A DNA stretch of 64,000 nucleotides from Paraburkholderia ultramafica (GCF_902859915.1 NZ_CADIKK010000033.1:1-64000); one strand, 5' to 3'; shown: positions 43,868 to 52,306, counted from the stretch's first letter. Numbers and translations are program-made. The notes: generated from the letters alone by a model not told the origin.

Positions 43868-45226
43868 ATGAGTTCGGCCTGGGGAGAGAACGGCGGGGTT
43901 TATTTCGGCTATGCGACTGACAGAGCGGAGGGCACACCACAATGGCACCCTGGCGAGGTGCCGGCGCGCTATGTCGGCGATCGCCACATCGTGACAGTGG
44001 GACCGAATGGCAGCGGAAAATCGCGGCGTCTGCTTTTGCCGAATCTTGTTGATCTGACCGGCTGGTCGGTCCTGGTGGTCGACCCCAAGGGTGAGCTCGC
44101 CGCGATGACGCACGCTCACCGATCGAAGCATGGGAATTTGATTGTCCGCCTGAACCCATTCGACGCCCTCGAATTAGGAAGCGACGGATTTAACCCCGTC
44201 GCTGCTCTCGACCCCGCAAGCGAGGATTTCCCGGATGACGCACTCGGTCTTAGTGAAGCTCTTATTCGGGTGGAAGGCAAGGATCCGCATTTCAGCCAGT
44301 CGGCGCAAGATTTGGTGGCGGCGATCATCATGTATGTTCGCATGACGATGCCGGGCACTGGTTCGCTTGGCGACGTTCGCGCGATCCTCGGCAAGCCCTC
44401 GAGTGATTTAAGCAAAGAAGTCTTCAAAATGATCGAGGTGGGCATCGATTCCGAGTGTGAAGAGTTAGTGGTCAAGGCCGGCCGCTTCGCCGAAATTGAT
44501 CCTGAAAACAAGGAGCTCAACAGCGTTATTTCGACGGCCCTTACGCAAACGCGCTGGCTCGACAGCCGCCCCGTGAAGGCCGACCTGGCGCGCGGCGCTT
44601 TCGATTTTTCGATCATGAAAGAAAGGCCGACGACCGTGTATTTGATCTTGCCGGCGCGGCGCCTGGCAACGCATAGCACATGGCTCCGGCTCATGATCGC
44701 GGCGGTGCTGCAACCCTTGATGAAAGACACGCGCAAAGCGAAAGTGCCGGTCCTCTTCATGCTTGATGAATTTGCGCACTTGGGCCATCTCGGAATCATT
44801 GAAAACAACCTCGCGATGATGCGCGGCTATGGCATCAAGCTGTGGGCGATATTCCAGGACCTGGCGCAAGCGAAGGCGATCTACGGGGAGCGCTGGGAAA
44901 GCTTTATCAGCAACGCCGGCGTGCTTAATTCCTTCGCGCCGCAGGATGTCTTCACCGCGGACTACCTGTCGCAGCTGACGGGACAAACAACGAAGGTCGT
45001 GAAGGCGATTGGAGAAAACCGGAGCGCCGGCCAGCCCGGCAGCGAGAGCCTCAATTATTCTCAAATGCAGATGCGGCTGCTGCTGCCGCAGCACGTGCGC
45101 AACATGGATGACGGATACAACCTGTTTTTGTCACATCGCACCAAAGGGCCGGCGCACACCTATCTCCCCTACCCTACGTCGCTGCCGCACCTGAAAAGCA
45201 TCTGCGCGCTCGACCCGAGCGGGTAA
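43868..45226 (+). CDS. virD4: VirD4/TraG-type coupling protein without membrane anchor
   Basis: A 452-residue type IV coupling ATPase that links the relaxosome to the secretion channel. Walker A GPNGSGKSRRLLLPNL is near residue 45, VLVVDPKGELAA follows, Walker B is VLFMLDEFAHLGHL near 300, and the C-terminal GQTTKVVKAIGENRSAG region is typical. The usual N-terminal 100-150 residues with two membrane helices are absent: the protein begins directly at the ATPase domain. It is read in line with the upstream membrane protein. Confidence 0.92.
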   Translation: MSSAWGENGGVYFGYATDRAEGTPQWHPGEVPARYVGDRHIVTVGPNGSGKSRRLLLPNLVDLTGWSVLVVDPKGELAAMTHAHRSKHGNLIVRLNPFDALELGSDGFNPVAALDPASEDFPDDALGLSEALIRVEGKDPHFSQSAQDLVAAIIMYVRMTMPGTGSLGDVRAILGKPSSDLSKEVFKMIEVGIDSECEELVVKAGRFAEIDPENKELNSVISTALTQTRWLDSRPVKADLARGAFDFSIMKERPTTVYLILPARRLATHSTWLRLMIAAVLQPLMKDTRKAKVPVLFMLDEFAHLGHLGIIENNLAMMRGYGIKLWAIFQDLAQAKAIYGERWESFISNAGVLNSFAPQDVFTADYLSQLTGQTTKVVKAIGENRSAGQPGSESLNYSQMQMRLLLPQHVRNMDDGYNLFLSHRTKGPAHTYLPYPTSLPHLKSICALDPSG

Positions 45227-45230
45227 GTGA

Positions 45231-45905
45231 TCATCGGGATGATCGGCCTCCTCGATGGTGGCTGCGATCTTTCCTTTCTGCTTGCCTCTCTTTGAATTGC
45301 CGCTCCCGCTCCTGGTTCGCGGCAATCCGCGCTTGCTTCTCGTCCATGCCCGCGCCGGCGATTACCTGACGCATCAATTCATAGTCGCCGCGATGGAATC
45401 CGGTAATGGAAGCCTCGTTCCAAGCGGTCGGATCGATGCGCGTCAAGTCGACGGGATGTCCGGCGTTCTGTCCCAGGACTTCAAGAAAAGCGCGCTGCGT
45501 GCGCCCATTTCCCTCGCGGAAAGGGTGAATGGCGTTAAGTTCGGATAGATGTTCGGCCGCGCGGCCGGCGAACTGCTCCGCCGTCAAGCCCCGCAGATCG
45601 CCCTCTGCGTGGATCGTGGCAAACCGCTTCTGCAGCTCTTGTTCTACGAACTCAGGGCGGCAAAACATGCTGGAGCCCTTCGCCAAGGCAACGGTGCGCA
45701 AATCGCCGGCCCATTCGTACACGTCCTGGAATAGATGCCGGTGTAGCTCCCGGTAACCGGCGGGGGACATTTCGACGGTGGGTGATCCATCGCGCATTCT
45801 TTGCAGAGTCATCATGCGCTCGAACATTGCGAGCTTCTCGGCATGGCGAATGTCCTCCTTGTTGATGAGGACTTGCGTGCCCGGATAGACGTAGGGATCA
45901 GCCAT
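45231..45905 (-). CDS. Fic-domain AMPylating toxin with relaxase-like tail
   Basis: A 224-residue Fic protein, VbhT type. The active-site motif is HPFREGNGRTQR (residues about 128-139), matching HxFx(D/E)GNGRxxR, so it should transfer AMP from ATP to a protein target. The last 35 residues (ARIAANQERERQFKERQ ... HRGGRSSR) are nearly identical to the end of the relaxase encoded at 47223-48977. ATG 45905 opens the conserved part; the longer frame to 45971 overlaps the antitoxin gene. Paired with the antitoxin immediately upstream. Confidence 0.9.
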   Translation of the reverse strand: MADPYVYPGTQVLINKEDIRHAEKLAMFERMMTLQRMRDGSPTVEMSPAGYRELHRHLFQDVYEWAGDLRTVALAKGSSMFCRPEFVEQELQKRFATIHAEGDLRGLTAEQFAGRAAEHLSELNAIHPFREGNGRTQRAFLEVLGQNAGHPVDLTRIDPTAWNEASITGFHRGDYELMRQVIAGAGMDEKQARIAANQERERQFKERQAERKDRSHHRGGRSSR

Positions 45906-45919
45906 CGGGCAGATGTGCC

Positions 45920-46129
45920 TTATCCTTCTGCGCGCTTGGCGCGAACGTACGCGATAATTTGTCGCCGGCACTCGTCGGGTGGCAACCGTTCAGCCTCGAA
46001 GCGATCGAAGAGAGCCTTTTCCTCTGCGCTGAGATAAATCCCTTCGCATGCAAGGGAAGCTTCGCCGGCCTCGCGGCGACGTTTTGTGGCGGCCAATTCT
46101 TCGTCGGTCAGTAGATGCAACTCGGGCAT
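45920..46129 (-). CDS. VbhA-like Fic antitoxin
   Basis: A 69-residue protein with the inhibitory helix motif (S/T)xxxE(G/N) as SLACEG (residues 24-29), which in class I Fic antitoxins obstructs the ATP site of the toxin. The C-terminal helical part (AEEKALFDRFEAERLPPDECRRQI) would bind the Fic domain. GGAGG 7 bases upstream fixes the ATG at 46129. It is followed by the Fic gene after 14 bases. Confidence 0.85.
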   Translation of the reverse strand: MPELHLLTDEELAATKRRREAGEASLACEGIYLSAEEKALFDRFEAERLPPDECRRQIIAYVRAKRAEG

Positions 46130-46290
46130 GAAAACCTCCACTTTTGTCCCTCTGTAATTAGCACAGTTTGGGGGCAAAAGTGAAGGTTTTTACCAGTCGA
46201 TGCGCTCCGGCCGGTTCGCAGGCTGACACGAACACGGCTCGTCAAACTATTGCCAACCGATTTCAATCCGGCCTATGGAAATCCACTCAA

Positions 46291-46638
46291 TTAGATTTTC
46301 TGCATATGACTGATAAAGCGCCGCAGTCCGTCGAAACGTGGTCTCGACGGCTCATTTTGCGGGCTCGCTACTTCCTGCGATGCGAGGGGAGGACCCAACC
46401 GCAAACCCGCCAGTTCCATTTCGGCACGGTCCTTCGGATGTGACCAGTCCATAAAGTGGGATTCGCCCATGGCGCGCGCCAGATCATTTTGCATTTTCGC
46501 ACGCCGCTGCTCGCTCTTTTCCGCCTCGATCAAATGGTAAAAGTCGAAATAATGCTTCCGGTAAAAATCCGGTCGCAGGCAGCACGACTCTACATAATTC
46601 CATAAATTTTCGTCATTTTGTTTTTTAAAGTTTGACAT
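46291..46638 (-). CDS. Hypothetical protein
   Basis: A 115-residue soluble protein (NLWNYVESCCLRPDFYRKHYFDFYHLIEAEKSEQRRAKMQ). Charged, with no recognised domain. It lies upstream of the Fic module in an AT-richer stretch and has no obvious partner. Confidence 0.5.
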   Translation of the reverse strand: MSNFKKQNDENLWNYVESCCLRPDFYRKHYFDFYHLIEAEKSEQRRAKMQNDLARAMGESHFMDWSHPKDRAEMELAGLRLGPPLASQEVASPQNEPSRPRFDGLRRFISHMQKI

Positions 46639-46826
46639 CGCTGAATCCCGGCAATTTTGTTTTTATGTCCTTAGCTTATAACCAAATCCATGAAAATATG
46701 AAAATAAAAATCTCGCGGATCTGATTTTAGAGGTAATGGTTAATTTTCAATAAGTAACACTATATGGCTTTTATGTTACGAGGATTTTAAGGGATTTTCA
46801 GGATATAGAGCATGATATGGTGGGAC

Positions 46827-47051
46827 ATGACTGAAATTACAAACCAGCTGATGTACGAAGTCTTGATGTCCATACAGCCTCAAGTCGCTCTTACCCGTGA
46901 AGATGTGGTAAGTATCAAAGCCCGCTTGACCTCGATTGACTCGCGCTTGGGGATTGTTCACACGGACATGTCGTTGCTGTCAGACCGCATGGACAGGCTG
47001 GAAAGTCAAATGGACAGAGTGACTACGCGCTTAAATCTGACAGACGCTTAA
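46827..47051 (+). CDS. Small coiled-coil protein
   Basis: A 74-residue protein dominated by a heptad-like coiled coil (VVSIKARLTSIDSRLGIVHTDMSLLSDRMDRLESQMDRVTTRL). Possibly a phage or plasmid accessory protein. The start choice (46827 or 46812) is uncertain because the ribosome binding site is weak. Confidence 0.5.
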   Translation: MTEITNQLMYEVLMSIQPQVALTREDVVSIKARLTSIDSRLGIVHTDMSLLSDRMDRLESQMDRVTTRLNLTDA

Positions 47052-47242
47052 CTCGCCAAGCTTTTCAGCCGGTTGATTACCCGTCGATAAACTCTCTGGC
47101 ACGCCTCGCGTAACACGCGCACGCGACTGGTCACCTCGCGGGCCGCGGCGGCGAATTGCTCGAGCAACGAAACGGGTTCCTCTCTTCCCCTGCCAGGCCC
47201 TACCCACGGGCCTGCAGGGTAGTCATCGCGATGATCGGCCAC
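47048..47242 (-). CDS. Small protein overlapping the relaxase 3' end
   Basis: A 64-residue frame beginning inside the last codons of the relaxase gene (20-base overlap) and rich in Arg and Val helices (LEQFAAAAREVTSRVRVLREACQRVYRR). It resembles small genes translated by coupling after mobilisation genes, but I do not recognise it. Confidence 0.35.
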   Translation of the reverse strand: MADHRDDYPAGPWVGPGRGREEPVSLLEQFAAAAREVTSRVRVLREACQRVYRRVINRLKSLAS

Positions 47243-48977
47243 CTCGATGGCGGCTTCGATCCGCTTTCCTTTCTACTTGCCTCTCTTTGAATTGTCGTTC
47301 CCGCTCCTGGTTCGCGGCGATACGGGCGGCTTTAGCGTCGGTCATTTCGCCCGCGGCCGCCTCTCCGCCGGTCTGCTGCCCCTCGCCGCGCCGCGCCGGC
47401 TGTTCCTTCAGCTGCTGCTCCCGCTGCCTCTCCTGGGCCTCTATAAGCCGTACTCGCTCCTCACGCAACTCGTTGGCGCGCTCTGTGAAGGCTCGGGCAC
47501 GTTCTTCATCTTGGAGGGCTTGCGGGCTGTCTTTTCGGCCCGTAATGACGCGGCTCATGCCTGCCAGGCGCTGGCTTGTGATCGCCATGTAGTCGTTGCC
47601 CTCGATTTCCTTGCGGAGTTCGAGCTCACGGCGTTTTTCGGGATCTTGTTCCGTGGAGATTTCCTTGGCGAGCTGCTGTTGTTGCTGGCGGAACATTGCA
47701 TGTTCGCTCATCGCCGCGCGGGCCAAAGACGCGTAAGGGTCTTTGATGTCGTAATGGCGGAGCGCCTGCGCATAACGCGTCTGGGCGCTGTTGATGTCGC
47801 CTTCGCGGGCTTCAACGGACCGTCGACGGCGTTCTTCCTCGCGCTGTGCCTCGGCTTTTGCTTCTCGCTGCTGCGCCTCGAGATACGCCTGAGTATCCTG
47901 TTGGTGGCGCTCCATCTCCTCGATATAGGACTTCTGCCGGGCCAATTGTTCTGCGGCCTGCTGCTCAAACGATGTGCGCGCCTGCTGTTGGCGATCTTCA
48001 TCCTTGCGCACTTGCTCGGCCCGCGCGGTTTCTTCGCGCTGCTGTTTTTCGCGATCGGAATCCGCCTGCCGTCGTTCTTCATCTTTTCGGGCTTGTTCGA
48101 CGCGCACAGCCTCTTCGCGGCGATGCTGCTCTTCCTTGGCCTCTTCCTGTCGGCGTTGATCGTCCTTGCGGGTCTGTTGAGCCCGCGCGGCCTTTTCCTG
48201 ACGTTGCCGCTCTTTTGCGGCGTCGATTTCGAGTGCCAAGGCTTGGGCCTCCTGTTCCAACGCTAGCCTTTCGGCGTTGCGAGCCTGCGCTGCACGGCGG
48301 TCATCGCCAGCGTGCGAGTTTCGCCCTTCCCGTTCCATTTCCGTCGCGACAGAGCCTTGTTTAGGCTCCGGCTCCCGGTTGAGACCTCGATCGGCATAGC
48401 TGCGATGATCGACGGTTTCGGCAATGCCGTTTTGCGCGAGAACGCGGTTGACGGCGTCGGCCCAATGCTCGCGCCATGCTTCAAGTTGCGCGGTGTTGTT
48501 CCAGTCACGATTCTTGTTCCCAAAGCCGGCGCCGGTCAAGTTCCGCATCGTCAGCATGACGTGAGCATGATGATTTCGGTCATCGCCGCCGCGGTCGGGC
48601 GCATGCACCGAGAAATCCGCGATCATGCCTTGCGATACGAATTCCTCCGTCACAAACGTGCGCACCAGGTCGACGCGTTGCGCGTGGGTCAATTCATGCG
48701 GCAACGACAACTCGATGTCGCGGGCGAGCTGCGCGTCGCGGCGTTTTTCAACGCGCTCGACGGCGTTCCAGAGCTGTACCCGATCGCGCATCCATTCCGG
48801 CGCATCGTCGGGAGCGACGATCTCGGAATGCAGAACGCCGCGCTTCTTTCGGTAGTCCCAAACTTCGCCGAGACGTTCATCCTCGACGCGCGCGGCGGCC
48901 CGGTACGCAGCCGCGGCCGTCGCGCTGCGGCCAGCGGATCGGGAAATGACTTGGGCGGAAAAGCGATAGGTAGCCAC
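47223..48977 (-). CDS. mobA: MobA/TraA-type relaxase (MOBQ)
   Basis: A 584-residue relaxase. Starting at GTG 48977 the protein opens with ATYRFSAQVISRSAGRSA and puts a tyrosine at position 25, exactly where RSF1010 MobA has its nicking Tyr. The metal-binding motif follows as DRNHHAHVML; both are typical of the MobA/MobL family. After residue 220 comes a long Glu/Arg/Gln coiled coil and then a basic tail ending HRGGRSSR that is shared with the Fic toxin. The open frame continues 104 codons upstream (to 49289), but these codons lie over the oriT repeats and are unlikely to be translated. It nicks oriT, becomes covalently linked to the strand and pilots it into the recipient. Confidence 0.9.
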   Translation of the reverse strand: MATYRFSAQVISRSAGRSATAAAAYRAAARVEDERLGEVWDYRKKRGVLHSEIVAPDDAPEWMRDRVQLWNAVERVEKRRDAQLARDIELSLPHELTHAQRVDLVRTFVTEEFVSQGMIADFSVHAPDRGGDDRNHHAHVMLTMRNLTGAGFGNKNRDWNNTAQLEAWREHWADAVNRVLAQNGIAETVDHRSYADRGLNREPEPKQGSVATEMEREGRNSHAGDDRRAAQARNAERLALEQEAQALALEIDAAKERQRQEKAARAQQTRKDDQRRQEEAKEEQHRREEAVRVEQARKDEERRQADSDREKQQREETARAEQVRKDEDRQQQARTSFEQQAAEQLARQKSYIEEMERHQQDTQAYLEAQQREAKAEAQREEERRRRSVEAREGDINSAQTRYAQALRHYDIKDPYASLARAAMSEHAMFRQQQQQLAKEISTEQDPEKRRELELRKEIEGNDYMAITSQRLAGMSRVITGRKDSPQALQDEERARAFTERANELREERVRLIEAQERQREQQLKEQPARRGEGQQTGGEAAAGEMTDAKAARIAANQERERQFKERQVERKADRSRHRGGRSSR

Positions 48978-49034
48978 GCCGGTCAACCAACGGGAGGAAA
49001 ATGCAAAGCGGGCAGCGCCGTGAAAAAGGTCGCG

Positions 49035-49202
49035 CATCCAACCCGCGCAGGGTTGGTCAGGGTCAAGGGGCAGGAACGTCCCTTGTCGAAGGTGCAGGGG
49101 CGCGACAGCCCGTGCCGGCATCCAATCCGCGCAGGGTTGGTCAGGGTCGAGGGGCAGGAACTCCCCTCGTCGTGGATGCAAGGGCGCGACAGCCCGTGCC
49201 CA
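49035..49202. repeat. 84-bp tandem duplication beside oriT
   Basis: Two adjacent 84-bp copies (49035-49118 and 49119-49202), each opening with CATCCAA(C/T)CCGCGCAGGG and containing an inverted repeat (CCAACCC-5 nt-GGGTTGG, perfect in copy 1). They lie between the relaxase start and the nic-like site. The length is a multiple of three, which artificially keeps a reading frame open. Confidence 0.8.
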
Positions 49203-49229
49203 TGTGCAGAAGCGGAGCTTTTGCCGCGC

Positions 49230-49260
49230 ACGTTGCGTAGCAATGTATAAGCGCGCACTT
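49230..49260 (+). other. oriT: Putative oriT (RSF1010-like nic region)
   Basis: An inverted repeat ACGTTGC-GTA-GCAATGT (49230-49246, one mismatch) is followed immediately by TAAGCGCGCACT (49248-49259), which matches 10 of 12 positions of the RSF1010 nic core TAAGTGCGCCCT. In RSF1010 the same order (arm-loop-arm with a 3-base loop, then core) is found. Location between divergent relaxase and traD-like genes is as in MOBQ systems. Nicking would be expected within the GCGC/CACT part (inference). Confidence 0.6.
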
Positions 49261-49409
49261 CGTGGGTCTCCATCGCCAGCTCCAGCCAAGTCGCAAACGC
49301 CAATTCTGGGTTGTATTTGACTCCCGAATCACCCTAAATACAAGCAACTTCCCACCTATATCCGGCAACTGTCCGGAAAATTCGTCGACTCGCCACAGGA
49401 TGTTCTAAG

Positions 49410-49784
49410 ATGGTCAATACACGCTTTGATTACCGGACTGCGACCGTGATCCAACGCCCCTCCTCCGCCCGCAGAGCAGCACTCGAGAAACGTCAGGAAG
49501 AAATCAGGAAAAAGCTCGCGGACATGGACGCTCGTGAGCGCGCGGTGCAACGAAAGCTCGATACAAGGCGGAAAATTATCGTTGGGGCAGCGGTGCTAGG
49601 CCGCGCGGGCCTCGACCCGCAATTTGCGGCTCAACTCCGTCAGCTGCTCGATGAGGCCGTGAAGGAGCAAGTCAATCGGGCGGTTATCCAGGATCTGCTC
49701 GAGCCGACGACACCACGTTCAGAACCCGCCATGTCAACTGCATCGGACTCGCAAACAGCAGTTTCTCCGGCCCCTGGCCCGTAA
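49410..49784 (+). CDS. traD: TraD-like relaxosome accessory protein
   Basis: A 124-residue protein resembling the small TraD proteins encoded divergently from TraA/MobA relaxases in Ti-type plasmids: EEIRKKLADMDARERAVQRKLDTRRKIIVGAAVLGRA (residues 30-66), then an acidic helical region. These proteins aid oriT processing. Divergent orientation from the relaxase with oriT between them supports this. Confidence 0.75.
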   Translation: MVNTRFDYRTATVIQRPSSARRAALEKRQEEIRKKLADMDARERAVQRKLDTRRKIIVGAAVLGRAGLDPQFAAQLRQLLDEAVKEQVNRAVIQDLLEPTTPRSEPAMSTASDSQTAVSPAPGP

Positions 49785-49792
49785 GCCGGAGG

Positions 49793-50152
49793 ATGGCACT
49801 TCGTGCCATGCGAGAGGGACCAGCCCCTCTCGCGCTCTCCCCGGAGTACTTCAACAAGGAAATCGTGAGCTTTTTGTTTCGTGTGCGAAATTTGTTGGAC
49901 GAACCCGGGCATCACCGTACCGGCTGGGAGATTGACGAACAGCTTCTTCCACGGGTTCGCCACTTGCTAGGGGCCTTCAACCGGCCTCTCGGTCTCAGAC
50001 TCTCCTGGGAGTATTTCATCAAGGAAATCGGCTCGATTTTTTGTTTCCTCACGCGCGAATTTCGAGTTAGCATCGGTCTTACGGTACAGGCTGGAGAGCC
50101 GATGACCGTCAAGGAAATGGAGCCGATACGCCGTGCGCGTATCGGCTCTTTT
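49793..50152 (+). ncRNA. Structured RNA region with duplicated module and terminator
   Basis: Two abutting hairpins open the region: ATGGCAC-TTC-GTGCCAT (49793-49809) and GCGAGAGGG-6 nt-CCCTCTCGC (49810-49833). Two related modules follow (about 49842-49880 and 50008-50052) with GGAGTA.TTCA.CAAGGAAATCG and a T-rich run, and a third partial copy (GTCAAGGAAATGGAG) sits next to the terminator at 50120-50152. An open frame spans it, but it crosses the terminator and has no protein signature, so an untranslated regulatory RNA or attenuator is more plausible. Confidence 0.5.
50120..50152 (+). terminator. Rho-independent terminator
   Basis: A perfect 11-bp stem GAGCCGATACG / CGTATCGGCTC with a 7-base loop, followed by TTTTC. 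The left arm sequence AGCCGAT is also present about 25 bases upstream, allowing an alternative pairing. Confidence 0.8.
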
Positions 50153-50215
50153 CAGCTTATGAACCCGCGCACCTATGGGCTGGCTTGGCGCCGCGAATTG
50201 AGCTACAACCGGCGC

Positions 50216-50488
50216 ATGAGTAGCTTTCAAGAAAACAAACAAAAAACGATGGCCGAGGAGCTGGCCGGGCTCTCGGAACAGAGCCTCGCAAATCTCGGAA
50301 TCGGGATAGAGATCTGCATGATCGTGGCGAAGGCCCGGATGAGCCAAAACGAGGCGGACCTGGCGTTTGCACGCGAGGTGATGCGACGGCTATTTGAATC
50401 TTGCCAGGGCGACGAGCTGAGGGTCGCTGCGTATCAGGACTGGATTCGGCGCGGCTATTTTGGGTACTACCCGGATACGCTCATTTGA
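50216..50488 (+). CDS. Hypothetical small protein
   Basis: A 90-residue helical protein (MAEELAGLSEQSLANLGIGIEICMIVAKARMSQNEADLAFAREVMRRLFESC) ending DWIRRGYFGYYPDTLI. It follows the terminator, so it would need its own promoter. An ATG at 50159 is the alternative start. Function unknown. Confidence 0.5.
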   Translation: MSSFQENKQKTMAEELAGLSEQSLANLGIGIEICMIVAKARMSQNEADLAFAREVMRRLFESCQGDELRVAAYQDWIRRGYFGYYPDTLI

Positions 50489-50522
50489 GTTTCATTTTCC
50501 GAGCGCTGTGTGGTTGCCTAAA

Positions 50523-51287
50523 TCATGCGCGGCTTGGATCGAAGCCCGGCGCTGGGTTGTCGGCTCGGCGAGCGCGCGACTTGGCCTTACGGCTGCGCAT
50601 TCGCGCTTCGTACTTTGAATTGTGCCGATAGACATCGCGGCGGCTGTATTGAGGCGGAGGCGTGTAGCTGCTGCTGGTAGAGCCTCTCTCCAGCTTGCGG
50701 CCGAAAATGGCGGCCTGGGCGATGGTCGGCGCGACGCTGTGCCCGTTGCGACACGAGATAGCCTGAACGCAGCTGAGCCGATGGTGCACGATGTCGCCGC
50801 ACAGGCGGCACATGGCTTGGTAGCTGTCGGGAGGCGTCATGCCAGCCATGCTTATCTCGAGAGATTTCAGTAGCTTTGGCGTGTCGACGAGCGTGATTGG
50901 CGCCGTCGCCGCATAGGCCTCAGCATCGCGCGTAAAGCCGCGCGTGGTCACGTAGTAGCCGGAGATCGCATTGGCGGTCAGGATCGCGTCGTGAAGCTGC
51001 TTAACCTGCGTTAGCGACGTCGCGTTCCTGTGGCTTGGCAGAGCGCAAGCCACGACGTATTTCTGACCGTTCTTCCGGGTCAGCATGTAGACAGTCGTTT
51101 CGGAGGTCAGCAGCTCATGGCCGAGCCGTTCGAGCATCGTCCCTACGACGGCGCGGAATTGCTGTCCTGAGAGGAACTGCAGGGATTCCAAAGTCGGCAC
51201 GACTGCCGCGGACATTCGGGCGGTTTCCTGCATTCGCAACTGGTCGGCGGCCTGAGCGAAGTTTATGGGTAAAGCTGGGCTATTCAT
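50523..51287 (-). CDS. Mrr-like restriction endonuclease-fold protein, catalytic site doubtful
   Basis: A 254-residue protein. Residues 35-145 resemble the Mrr catalytic domain (GQQFRAVVGTMLERLGHELL, GYYVTTRGFTRDAEAYAATAPITLVD). The expected D...QxK pair is not conserved: the usual VQCK strand reads VACALP. A small CxxC...CxxxxC zinc-like element (CRLCGDIVHHRLSC) and a basic Arg/Lys tail follow. It could be a DNA-binding protein descended from an endonuclease rather than an active one. Confidence 0.6.
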   Translation of the reverse strand: MNSPALPINFAQAADQLRMQETARMSAAVVPTLESLQFLSGQQFRAVVGTMLERLGHELLTSETTVYMLTRKNGQKYVVACALPSHRNATSLTQVKQLHDAILTANAISGYYVTTRGFTRDAEAYAATAPITLVDTPKLLKSLEISMAGMTPPDSYQAMCRLCGDIVHHRLSCVQAISCRNGHSVAPTIAQAAIFGRKLERGSTSSSYTPPPQYSRRDVYRHNSKYEARMRSRKAKSRARRADNPAPGFDPSRA

Positions 51288-51930
51288 TCCGGCCGGATGG
51301 TAATCGGTGAAATCTCCCGTTTCAAGGCTGCATATGGAATCGGGCGATTATTTTGATTTAACGCCTTCATCATGGACAAGATGGTGATCGCGGACGGTTT
51401 TCCCACCCTGGCAGAGGCGACGGCGGTTCATCCCAAAGTCGCCGACATTTACGCTCGCTACGGCGTCGTGGCATTGCAGGGTATAGAACGATATAAGGCC
51501 CCTGCCCTACCTGAAACGGAGCACGCAGACTTCTGCGGATGGTCGCACGGTACAGGGCTGGATAGCCGTCGGCTGAGATTTTTCCATTTTTCCTGCCCGC
51601 TAGCCGATCCGGAAGGCTGTATTGATCGACGGCAAGCGTTCGTCGATTGCACGTCCCGAAATCAGCCGGAAGCGCTCTATCCGTTGGCACCGGGAAAGTC
51701 TCGGACCTCTCCGTGATCCGCCCGTGAAGCATGCGATCTTCAAGGATGCCGGTGCGCCTTGGCGCCGACGTAAGCTGCATTTTTTGGCTGCGCCGTGTTT
51801 GGAAAGACCCCTTCATGTACCTGAGGCCATCGAGACCGCCAGTCGTCGTTATACGTGGCGCTCCACAACGACATGCGATCGGAGACGGCATCGAAATCTT
51901 GATCCAGCACGCCGTACCGGACGCGATGCG
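51288..51930. other. Gap without convincing gene
   Basis: Several overlapping frames on both strands (for example 51372-51716 plus, 51370-51891 minus) give no recognisable protein and have no clear ribosome binding sites. It lies at the left of the replication origin and may hold decayed sequence. Confidence 0.45.
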
Positions 51931-52200
51931 TCACGAGAGCATCTGCATTAATCTCCCAGCGCATTTCGACCGTGTATTCGGGAGCTGGTTGGGCGTGTCG
52001 ACGAGGATCCAGTCGATCGCTTTGCTGCCGGCTTTGCGACAGGCGACGGCAAAATGTTTGTTTGGGTAAGGCCGGCGGGTGGTCAGCTCTTTCCCACCTC
52101 TGAGGAAAAGATCGAGGGGATCGATGCGTAAATCGATAAGCTCGACGAAAGGCCCAGACTGATCGCAGGTGAAAAAACGCGGTGTGATGTGAATGAGCAT
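51931..52200 (-). CDS. Small hypothetical protein left of oriV
   Basis: An 89-residue frame with AAGGA 7 bases before its ATG (52200). Contains VELIDLRIDPLDLFLRGGKEL and AGSKAIDWILVDTPNQLP. No family recognised; coding status moderate. Confidence 0.4.
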   Translation of the reverse strand: MLIHITPRFFTCDQSGPFVELIDLRIDPLDLFLRGGKELTTRRPYPNKHFAVACRKAGSKAIDWILVDTPNQLPNTRSKCAGRLMQMLS

Positions 52201-52306
52201 CGTCGTCCTTCCGTCGCGGGTATATCTCACTTTCTCTGGCGCTACTGCCTGATTTCCTTGTTCAAATACTCATCCATCGTCTGACATATGTGCTGCGTCT
52301 GGAAAA

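Noticed and set aside
48978..49289. N-terminal extension of the relaxase
   Set aside because: These codons cover the oriT-adjacent 84-bp duplication, which stays open only because 84 is divisible by three; the GTG at 48977 aligns Tyr25 with MobA.
49793..50215. Upstream part of a 231-codon frame
   Set aside because: It crosses two strong hairpins and a perfect terminator and has no protein signature; only the C-terminal 90 codons look protein-like.
51370..51891. 173-codon minus-strand frame left of the origin
   Set aside because: Arg/Pro-rich without motifs and competing with frames on the other strand; coding status not supportable.
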